In this document: in pieces, positions 1 to 4,960 of the stretch
Layout: each line of letters starts with the position of its first letter
Numbering within the stretch: position 1 is the first letter of the stretch
Program-made: the position numbers and the translations under genes
Notes under the pieces: generated by a model
The model's database searches: none
Told to the model about the DNA's origin: nothing
The model's input: only the letters and a program-made list of their open reading frames with translations
NCBI GenBank assembly: GCA_900546995.1
Contig: URFF01000056.1
Location: 1-11,533 of the forward strand
Source: an uncultured Sutterella sp.
GTDB lineage: Bacteria; Pseudomonadota; Gammaproteobacteria; Burkholderiales; Burkholderiaceae_F
Length of the DNA: 11,533 nt
Reading direction: 5' to 3'

Positions 1-803
1 CGGCTTGCACCCTGTTGAGCGATCACCGGTTCGGCAACACCGAGTTCGTTAATACGATTATGTAGCGTGGAGATATTTTGCTTTAATGCGTAATCGCGCA
101 CTTCCGTGAGCGAACGATCGGTCATTGTTGCCACCAATCGGTAGGTTTGACCGTCATCGCGATCGGTGAGCGTTAAATCGGTGTGCGTGTTACGCAGCAA
201 GTCACGCGCCTTAGCGCGTTCTTCTTCACTACGGAAGGCAATTTCAAGCGATGTGCCATTACGCGTGATGCCAGACTGACGAATGCGCTCTTCGCGAAAT
301 TGCGTTCTTAAATCCGTCGCAATCGCTTCGGCACGCTTATTAATCGCCGCTTCCATATCCACTTCCAATAAGAAGTGGACACCACCGCGCAAGTCCAAAC
401 CCAGGTACATCGGTAAAGCATGCAAATTCAAGAGCCATTCCGGTGTGTTCGGCACAAGGTTTAACGCCACGACATAGGAAGGATCCGAGGGATCGGGATT
501 GAGCAGTCGCTCAATAACTTCTTTTGCCTGTAGCTGCAACTCGGCCTGAGTCGGATCGAAACGAACGCGCAAGGTGGCTTGCTGAGCCCCTTGCTCAAAG
601 AAAATACCATTGGGCGTGATATTGGCTTCTTTCAAAGCGGTTTGCACACGCTCGTAGGTGTTCTCATCGACCTTGATCGTCGCTTTTTGGCTAGAAACCT
701 GAACGGCAGGCGATTCACCAAAAAAGTTCGGTGTCGTGTAAATCACACCGATCAATAAAGCGACGACAATAACGATGTATTTCCATAATGGATAACGATT
801 CAC
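1..803 (-). CDS. secD: Protein translocase subunit SecD, N-terminal part (runs off the window)
   Basis: SecD is an inner-membrane partner of SecYEG that, with SecF, uses the proton motive force to help move exported proteins across the membrane. The first 267 codons are present; the gene continues past the left edge. The start is GTG at 803, with GGGGA just upstream at normal spacing, giving the N-terminus MNRYPLWKY. One membrane segment lies at about residues 9-24, followed by the start of the large periplasmic region. The family motif LGLDLRGGVHF is at about residues 134-144, and the conserved LHNRINELGVAEP at about 247-259. It lies downstream of yajC in the classical queA-tgt-yajC-secD order, but the 128-base gap to yajC holds three hairpins, so its expression may be partly uncoupled from yajC. 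secF would be expected further left. Identity is certain. Confidence 0.97.
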   Translation of the reverse strand, partial: MNRYPLWKYIVIVVALLIGVIYTTPNFFGESPAVQVSSQKATIKVDENTYERVQTALKEANITPNGIFFEQGAQQATLRVRFDPTQAELQLQAKEVIERLLNPDPSDPSYVVALNLVPNTPEWLLNLHALPMYLGLDLRGGVHFLLEVDMEAAINKRAEAIATDLRTQFREERIRQSGITRNGTSLEIAFRSEEERAKARDLLRNTHTDLTLTDRDDGQTYRLVATMTDRSLTEVRDYALKQNISTLHNRINELGVAEPVIAQQGAS

Positions 804-827
804 GTTATGTCCCCAGTAAAAACGTAA

Positions 828-856
828 AAAGAGAACGGCGCTATGACGCTCTCTTT
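828..856 (-). terminator. Stem-loop directly before secD, attenuator-like
   Basis: On the minus strand, arms AAAGAGA (856-850) and TCTCTTT (834-828) pair perfectly. An inner GCG/CGC (849-847 with 840-838) adds to the stem. The right arm runs into TTTTT at about 830-826, the shape of a weak intrinsic terminator. It ends about 10 bases before the secD ribosome-binding site, so it could also affect translation. Function is inferred from shape only. Confidence 0.45.
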
Positions 857-868
857 AATTCCGATATT

Positions 869-897
869 GAAAAATTGTTCGTCAAAATACGAACAAT
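869..897 (-). terminator. Probable intrinsic terminator or attenuator after yajC
   Basis: A perfect 9-base inverted repeat, ATTGTTCGT (874-882) and ACGAACAAT (889-897), with a six-base loop. Read on the minus strand it is followed by a run of T (about 875-871), the usual intrinsic terminator layout. It sits between yajC and secD, which are normally co-transcribed, so partial termination or attenuation is more likely than a full stop. Confidence 0.6.
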
Positions 898-920
898 CGC
901 CTTTGGTATCCAAAGGCGAT
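896..920 (-). terminator. Strong stem-loop just after the yajC stop codon
   Basis: A perfect 11-base inverted repeat, ATCGCCTTTGG (896-906) and CCAAAGGCGAT (910-920), with a three-base loop. It lies 11 bases past the yajC stop and touches the next hairpin, sharing bases 896-897. On the minus strand there is no long T-run directly after it. It may protect the yajC 3' end or act in tandem with its neighbour as a terminator. Confidence 0.5.
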
Positions 921-931
921 TTTCTATCGGA

Positions 932-1279
932 TTAGAACGATTTAATCGTGTTCTTCGGTAAAACGCGCTGAATGGCAACGCGTTCCATCGTCAACGTCAC
1001 CGGTTGTTCTTTCACCGTGGCGATTTGCACAACGATGTACTGTTCACCGACTTCAACAACGCGACCGGCAATGCCACCTGCCGTCAAGATTTCATCGCCC
1101 TTAGTTAAAGCGCTCACCATCTGAGCGTGCTCTTTCTGACGCTTTTGTTGCGGACGGATCAAGAAGAACCAGAACACAACGAAAATCAAAATCAACGGCA
1201 AAAGGCTGCCGACAAAACTGGCCATATCACCGCCCGCGGCAGTTGCCGTTTGGGCATAGGCATCCGAAATCAAAAACAT
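932..1279 (-). CDS. yajC: Preprotein translocase accessory subunit YajC
   Basis: YajC is a small inner-membrane protein that associates with SecDF and the Sec translocon. The protein is 115 residues, the usual size. One membrane segment at residues 23-41 (hydrophobic, rich in Leu, Ile, Val and Phe) is followed by the family's basic motif RPQQKRQKEH at 42-51 and GDEILTAGGIAGRV at 61-74, part of the small cytoplasmic beta domain. I chose ATG 1279 because GGAG lies six bases upstream. A longer reading from TTG at 1291 adds only MELF and would place the start inside that ribosome-binding site. It follows tgt with a 128-base gap containing a good TATAAT box, so it may have its own promoter besides read-through from queA-tgt. 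Confidence 0.96.
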   Translation of the reverse strand: MFLISDAYAQTATAAGGDMASFVGSLLPLILIFVVFWFFLIRPQQKRQKEHAQMVSALTKGDEILTAGGIAGRVVEVGEQYIVVQIATVKEQPVTLTMERVAIQRVLPKNTIKSF

Positions 1280-1302
1280 GAATAACTCCAACTAATAGTC
1301 AA

Positions 1303-1320
1303 ACAGAAATCACTTTCTGT
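1303..1320 (-). other. Small perfect hairpin in the yajC leader
   Basis: ACAGAAA (1303-1309) and TTTCTGT (1314-1320) form a 7-base stem with a four-base loop. It lies between the TATAAT box at 1342-1347 and the yajC ribosome-binding site. There is no T-run after it on the minus strand, so it is not a terminator. It could be an operator or a leader RNA element. Confidence 0.35.
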
Positions 1321-1341
1321 CCCCAAAAACAGGGTTTTCTA

Positions 1342-1347
1342 ATTATA
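1342..1347 (-). promoter_or_regulatory. Possible -10 box of a yajC-secD promoter
   Basis: A perfect TATAAT is read on the minus strand at 1347-1342, about 63 bases before the yajC start. I found no convincing -35 hexamer at 16-18 bases. An interrupted palindrome (arms CGGGG 1348-1352 and CCCCG 1380-1384, inner TGAC/GTCA at 1359-1362 and 1370-1373) lies where the -35 would be. It could be the tgt transcript end or a regulator site. Confidence 0.35.
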
Positions 1348-1407
1348 CGGGGCTTTTGTGACAAATTTAGTCAGTTAAACCCCGCATATGCAACCAAGTT
1401 TGACCGG

Positions 1408-2541
1408 TTAATCCACTCCGCGGGCGCGGTTTCTATGAAATTCCTCGCGCCATTGCGGGAAGCGATCTTGATCCAACGCGTCACGGATTTCCTGCATCAG
1501 GTTAAGGTAGTAACGCAAATTGTGAATCGTGTTTAACCGAGCGCCCAAAATCTCGTTGACCTTTTGCAAATGATGCAAATAGGCTCGTGTGAAATGACGG
1601 CAGGCGTAACAATCACAGGTCGGATCAAGCGGCCGCAAGTCATCTTTGTATTTACTGTTGCGGATTTTGACATCACCGTAGCGAGTGAATAACCAGCCGT
1701 TTCGGGCATTGCGGGTCGGCATCACACAGTCAAACATATCAATGCCTTGGCTCACGCCTTCAACCAAATCTTCCGGCGTACCAACGCCCATCAGATAGCG
1801 AGGCTTATCTTCTGGCAACTTCCAAACGATATGCTCCATAATGCGGTGCATTTCTTCTTTGGGTTCTCCGACGGAAAGACCGCCAACGGCATAACCGTGA
1901 AAACCGATTGCCTTTAAACCTTCCAAAGACTCTTCGCGCAAGTGCTCGTACATACCCCCTTGCACAATACCGAAAAGGGCATTGGGGTTACCGAGGCGTA
2001 CAAACTCGTCTTTACTGCGCTTGGCCCAACGAAGTGACATGCGCATGGATTTTGCCGCTTCAGCTTCCGTTGCCGGCCGATCATTGATTTTGTAGGGTGT
2101 GCATTCATCGAATACCATGGAGATATCCGAATTGAGCACTCGCTGAATTTGCATGGAAACTTCAGGCGTTAAAAAGAGCTTGTCGCCGTTAATCGGCGAA
2201 GCAAACTTCACCCCCTCTTCGGTGATTTTACGAAGACCGTTAAGCGAGAAGACTTGAAAACCGCCGGAGTCCGTCAAAATCGGTTTATTCCATCCCATGA
2301 AACGGTGCAAACCGCCGTGCTTGGCAATCACATCAAGCCCGGGGCGCAGCCACAAGTGAAAGGTGTTACCCAAAATAATTTGCGAGCCGATTTCTTCAAG
2401 CTCATTGGGCGCCATCGCCTTCACGGTACCGTACGTCCCCACCGGCATAAAAATCGGGGTTTGAACGGTCCCGTGATTGAGTTTCATTTCCCCGCGGCGG
2501 GCCTTGCCTGAGGTCTTTTTCAGAGTAAATTCCAAACTCAC
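1408..2541 (-). CDS. tgt: tRNA-guanine transglycosylase (queuosine biosynthesis)
   Basis: Tgt swaps guanine 34 in tRNAs with a GUN anticodon (Asp, Asn, His, Tyr) for preQ1, the step before QueA acts. The protein is 377 residues, full length. Visible landmarks are FMPVGTYGTVK (31-41), LGNTFHLWLRPG (58-69), TDSGGFQVFSL with the general-base Asp91, the Gly-rich YAVGGLSVGEP (217-227), and GIDMFDCVMPTRNARNG with the nucleophile Asp271. The zinc site is Cys309, Cys311, Cys314 and His340. Correspondence to the E. coli catalytic Asp89 and Asp264 is by alignment from memory. The start is GTG at 2541, supported by GGAGA seven bases upstream. The GTG overlaps the queA stop as GTGA, so translation is probably coupled to queA. 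Confidence 0.98.
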   Translation of the reverse strand: MSLEFTLKKTSGKARRGEMKLNHGTVQTPIFMPVGTYGTVKAMAPNELEEIGSQIILGNTFHLWLRPGLDVIAKHGGLHRFMGWNKPILTDSGGFQVFSLNGLRKITEEGVKFASPINGDKLFLTPEVSMQIQRVLNSDISMVFDECTPYKINDRPATEAEAAKSMRMSLRWAKRSKDEFVRLGNPNALFGIVQGGMYEHLREESLEGLKAIGFHGYAVGGLSVGEPKEEMHRIMEHIVWKLPEDKPRYLMGVGTPEDLVEGVSQGIDMFDCVMPTRNARNGWLFTRYGDVKIRNSKYKDDLRPLDPTCDCYACRHFTRAYLHHLQKVNEILGARLNTIHNLRYYLNLMQEIRDALDQDRFPQWREEFHRNRARGVD

Positions 2542-3593
2542 TTCGCATTCTCCGGCTTCTTTTCAAGAAGCATTGCATCGCCATAACTAAAGAATCGGTA
2601 ATGTTCACGGATGGCGTATTGGTAAGCAGAATCAATGCGCTCTTTACCGGCCAAAGCCGATACCAACATCAATAACGTTGATTTAGGCAGGTGAAAATTC
2701 GTAATTAACGCATCAATAATTTTGAATTCATAACCAGGCTTAATAAATAATCGCGTATCGCGAGCGCCAGACTGAATGCGCCCCTTTTCAACAGCGGCAC
2801 TTTCCAAGGCTCGCAAACTGGTCGTTCCGACACTCACAACGCGCCGCCCTTCGCGCTTTGCCCGATTAACAGCTTCAGCCGTTTCCTCGCTGATCGTGTA
2901 CCACTCCGAGTGCATCACGTGCTCGGAAAGCTTTTCAACACGCACCGGTTGGAAAGTGCCGGCGCCCACGTGCAAGGTCACAAAAACGGTTTGAATGCCC
3001 TTGGCATGCAAAGCGTCAATCACTTCGTCAGTGAAATGCAGGCCTGCGGTCGGCGCAGCCACCGCACCTGGCGTTTGAGCGTAAACCGTTTGATAGCGTG
3101 ACTCGTCGTTTTTGTCGGCAGCATGCTCAATGTAAGGAGGCAACGGTACCTTGCCGAAATGATCAAGCACCTCTAAAACCGGATGCTCAAACTGCAGGGC
3201 AAAAAATTCGCCCTCCCGCCCCGTCACGGTCACCGTTTCGATACGTCCCTCGGCTTCAAAAATTAAACGAGTTCCGGCCTTCGGGCTCTTACTGGCTCTT
3301 GCCATCGCAATGGCGGTGAATTCACCGGTGATACGCTCCATTAAAAGCTCAACGGCACCCCCCGTTTCCTTTTTACCTAAAAGGCGAGCCTTAATCACTT
3401 TGGTGTTATTCATCACCAACAAATCATCGGGACGCAACAAATCCACTATGTCACGGAAGTGATAGTCCTTGAGCGCGTCAGGCATGACATGTAACAAGCG
3501 ACTGGACGCGCGATCGGCTAAAGGAAACTGTGCAATTCGATCTAAAGGCAGATCAAAATCAAAATCAGATAGAAGAAGTTCGTGTTCAGACAT
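2538..3593 (-). CDS. queA: S-adenosylmethionine:tRNA ribosyltransferase-isomerase QueA
   Basis: QueA transfers and rearranges the ribosyl part of S-adenosylmethionine onto preQ1-modified tRNA to make epoxyqueuosine. The protein is 351 residues and complete. Family motifs seen are MNNTKVIKARLLG (61-73), GKVPLPPYI (147-155), RYQTVYAQTPGAVAAPTAGLHF in two conserved pieces (166-187), TLHVGAGTFQPV (206-217), VGTTSLRALE (255-264) and LITNFHLPKSTLLMLVSAL (296-314). I chose ATG 3593 (MSEHELLL). A TTG at 3608 adds MAGKA but has no ribosome-binding site; the one at 3593 is also weak (GGTAAAG). The stop overlaps the GTG start of tgt. It is the first gene of the conserved queA-tgt-yajC-secD cluster. A loose promoter match lies in the 104 bases before it. 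Confidence 0.97.
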   Translation of the reverse strand: MSEHELLLSDFDFDLPLDRIAQFPLADRASSRLLHVMPDALKDYHFRDIVDLLRPDDLLVMNNTKVIKARLLGKKETGGAVELLMERITGEFTAIAMARASKSPKAGTRLIFEAEGRIETVTVTGREGEFFALQFEHPVLEVLDHFGKVPLPPYIEHAADKNDESRYQTVYAQTPGAVAAPTAGLHFTDEVIDALHAKGIQTVFVTLHVGAGTFQPVRVEKLSEHVMHSEWYTISEETAEAVNRAKREGRRVVSVGTTSLRALESAAVEKGRIQSGARDTRLFIKPGYEFKIIDALITNFHLPKSTLLMLVSALAGKERIDSAYQYAIREHYRFFSYGDAMLLEKKPENAK

Positions 3594-3697
3594 GGCTTTA
3601 CCGGCCAAAAAAGTAAAGAAAACGCAATCTTACCGAAATAAAAACCTTTAATAAAGAGGTACTAACAACATTCGACTACAGATCGGATCGACAAATG

Positions 3698-4159
3698 CTA
3701 ATTAGGTTTTGCTATGCGACGCTTCAAATACACCATATCTTTGAGGTTTACGCCATCTTCAAAAATCGGATGATTGTAGTTTTGAACAAAAAAGTCTTTG
3801 ACTCGATGCGAAAAAGAAAATCCACAATGTTCATAAAAACCGACCGTTTTTTGAACATCGCCTGTTCCCACCAAAAGTGTTTCAAACTTTTCAGCGTAGA
3901 AATCACTGATGTAGGTGAGCATTAATCTTCCAAATCCTTTGCCTTGTTCGGTTTGGGCAACCGCCAAATTTTTTAATTCAACCGTTTTTGAATCTTTAAC
4001 GGCGACCACTGCGACAGCCATTGCCTGCTTATCACTATTGAACATGACAAACATATCGCCTTGCTCCAAATATCGGTCGATCATGTCTTCCTGCTCATCA
4101 CCTAAAAGGAGCAATGACAGAAACTGTTTTTTGTTTGTCTTGATTTTTATAATTCGCAT
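3698..4159 (-). CDS. GNAT-family N-acetyltransferase, substrate unknown
   Basis: A 153-residue single-domain GNAT acetyltransferase, expected to move an acetyl group from acetyl-CoA to an amine. The acetyl-CoA phosphate-binding turn is Q72-G-K-G-F-G77, after the strand VELKNLAVA (60-68). The second half has GFYEHCGF (107-114), typical of GNAT motif B. The ending, with FFVQNYNHPIFEDGV (123-137) and DMVYLKR, resembles from memory the B. subtilis YvbK-like group common in Firmicutes, so transfer is possible but unproven. The start is ATG 4159; the ribosome-binding site is poor (CAAGA). It lies 104 bases upstream of queA on the same strand but has no obvious link to queuosine. Its -10 box overlaps a Fur-box-like palindrome, which suggests control by iron. 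The substrate cannot be read from the sequence. Confidence 0.85.
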   Translation of the reverse strand: MRIIKIKTNKKQFLSLLLLGDEQEDMIDRYLEQGDMFVMFNSDKQAMAVAVVAVKDSKTVELKNLAVAQTEQGKGFGRLMLTYISDFYAEKFETLLVGTGDVQKTVGFYEHCGFSFSHRVKDFFVQNYNHPIFEDGVNLKDMVYLKRRIAKPN

Positions 4160-4171
4160 AAATCAAAAATC

Positions 4172-4200
4172 TTGCAAATAAGAATGATTCTCGTTATTAT
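4172..4200 (+). promoter_or_regulatory. Possible promoter reading rightwards into the gene-free region
   Basis: TTGCAA at 4172-4177 and TATTAT at 4195-4200 are separated by exactly 17 bases, matching a sigma-70 promoter at 4 of 6 and 5 of 6 positions. A transcript would start near 4207 and meet the terminator at 4426-4456, giving an RNA of about 250 bases. The Fur-like palindrome sits between the two hexamers. Confidence 0.4.
4180..4198. promoter_or_regulatory. Fur-box-like operator between divergent promoters
   Basis: On the minus strand the 19 bases AATAACGAGAATCATTCTT match the classical Fur box GATAATGATAATCATTATC at 14 of 19 positions, by my own count, with the expected central C flanked by near-inverted arms. 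It overlaps the TATAAT box (4201-4196) reading towards the acetyltransferase. It also lies between a -35/-10 pair (4172-4177 and 4195-4200) reading rightwards. A bound repressor would block both. AT-rich DNA can give such matches by chance. Confidence 0.5.
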
Positions 4201-4201
4201 A
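4196..4201 (-). promoter_or_regulatory. -10 box of the acetyltransferase promoter
   Basis: A perfect TATAAT reads on the minus strand at 4201-4196, placing the likely transcript start about 30 bases before the ATG at 4159. The -35 region (about 4219-4224) matches the consensus poorly, which fits a promoter that is weak or activator-dependent. The left end of the box lies inside the Fur-like operator. Confidence 0.45.
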
Positions 4202-4206
4202 TTTAC

Positions 4207-4456
4207 ACAAATCTTCTTTTCTTACACGTATCGTAAGGTTCACGAAAGAATTCTTCGGTAAAGTACCCGGTAAGTAAGAAGTTTGAGCTTCTTTCCTGAC
4301 GATAGGGGCCAATAAGGGGTGGAAACTAACGTCGGAAACTCTCCCAGCTCAATGAAAGATTGGCGTTGCGTTCTCCTTGGCGACACTAATCTGACAAGTC
4401 CTAAAAGACTTCTTTGGTCCAAGTGAAAACCGGCGCATAAGCGCCGGTTTTCTTTT
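4207..4456 (+). ncRNA. Candidate structured small RNA, possibly iron-regulated
   Basis: No credible protein gene covers 4160-4506; the longest minus-strand reading (4240-4422) looks like no known protein and has no ribosome-binding site I could find. The plus strand shows many short helices: CTTAC/GTAAG (4221-4225, 4233-4237), AAGAAG/CTTCTT (4276-4281, 4288-4293), GCCAAT/ATTGGC (4308-4313, 4359-4364) and AAGTC/GACTT (4396-4400, 4407-4411). GGAAACT occurs twice (4321-4327, 4334-4340). A promoter-like pair precedes it and a strong terminator ends it. I compared it from memory with tmRNA, SRP RNA, RNase P RNA, 6S RNA and several riboswitches and found no convincing match. Strand is uncertain: it could instead be a long upstream region of the acetyltransferase. 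Confidence 0.35.
4426..4456. terminator. Strong bidirectional intrinsic terminator
   Basis: A perfect 11-base stem, AAAACCGGCGC (4426-4436) and GCGCCGGTTTT (4441-4451), with loop ATAA and T-rich ends on both strands (TTTTCTTTT on plus). On the minus strand it ends transcription of the M20 peptidase pair, 55 bases past the last stop. On the plus strand it would end the candidate small RNA. Confidence 0.9.
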
Positions 4457-4506
4457 GTTCACAATCCAGCGATCAAAAAGATTTGACGGCTGGGAAGGTC
4501 ACTCAT

Positions 4507-4932
4507 TTATTTAATGGTGATACGAACTTCGGCAGGAACGCCGCGTGTTAATTGTCCGGGTTTAGCGCCACGGAAATCATTTTCGGCTTGAACGCCCTTT
4601 TTCACCGCTTCCTCAACCTTAGCCTTTAAGGTAGCCAATTCTTTTTCGTCCTTGGCATTAAGCGTGACTTTGAACTCGCTATTAGCAGCAATTGCATTTA
4701 CAGAGACACCACCGTTGAAATCAGTGATCATGCATTGCTTTTGCGACGGAATCGCCTTTTCGATTTCCAAAATCGCGCGAGAAGCAGCGTGAACGGCATT
4801 GGTATTGCCATAAGCGCCGTTACTGTGACCGCCAGGTCCTTGCAATTGAACCGTCATGACGCCGGAGACGTCCGCCATAGCAAGGCCGGCAGCCATCGAA
4901 CCGAGTAAAGCAACCAATAACTTAGCCTTCAT
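4507..4932 (-). CDS. Secreted stand-alone M20 peptidase lid (dimerisation) domain protein
   Basis: A 141-residue exported protein. Residues 1-20 form a signal peptide (MKAKLL then a hydrophobic run, cleavage after AMA). The rest looks like just the lid or dimerisation domain of M20 metallopeptidases: a first strand, then GPGGHSNGAYGNTNAVHAAS (32-51), an Ala-rich helix, GGVSVNAI (74-81) and a final strand and helix. It has no catalytic domain and no metal ligands. In M20 enzymes such as DapE the His of this GGHSN-type motif (here His36) reaches into the partner subunit's active site. ATG 4932 has an excellent AGGAGA site. It follows the full M20 peptidase by 28 bases, surely in one operon, so it probably works with that enzyme; how is inference. 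It could also be a decayed paralogue, though the frame, signal peptide and ribosome-binding site are intact. Confidence 0.8.
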   Translation of the reverse strand: MKAKLLVALLGSMAAGLAMADVSGVMTVQLQGPGGHSNGAYGNTNAVHAASRAILEIEKAIPSQKQCMITDFNGGVSVNAIAANSEFKVTLNAKDEKELATLKAKVEEAVKKGVQAENDFRGAKPGQLTRGVPAEVRITIK

Positions 4933-4960
4933 AGTTTTCTCCTAAGTGCCTTGCAATGAG

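Noticed and set aside
4240..4422. Minus-strand 60-codon frame in the gene-free region
   Set aside because: No ribosome-binding site I could find, no recognisable domain, and it runs through the helices of the candidate RNA.
4207..4456. Assignment as 6S RNA, tmRNA, SRP RNA or a known riboswitch
   Set aside because: A GCGAC-ACU stretch and a small 3' hairpin recalled the 3' half of 6S RNA, but I could not pair the 5' and 3' ends into the long closing stem. No tmRNA tag, SRP loop or riboswitch core was found.
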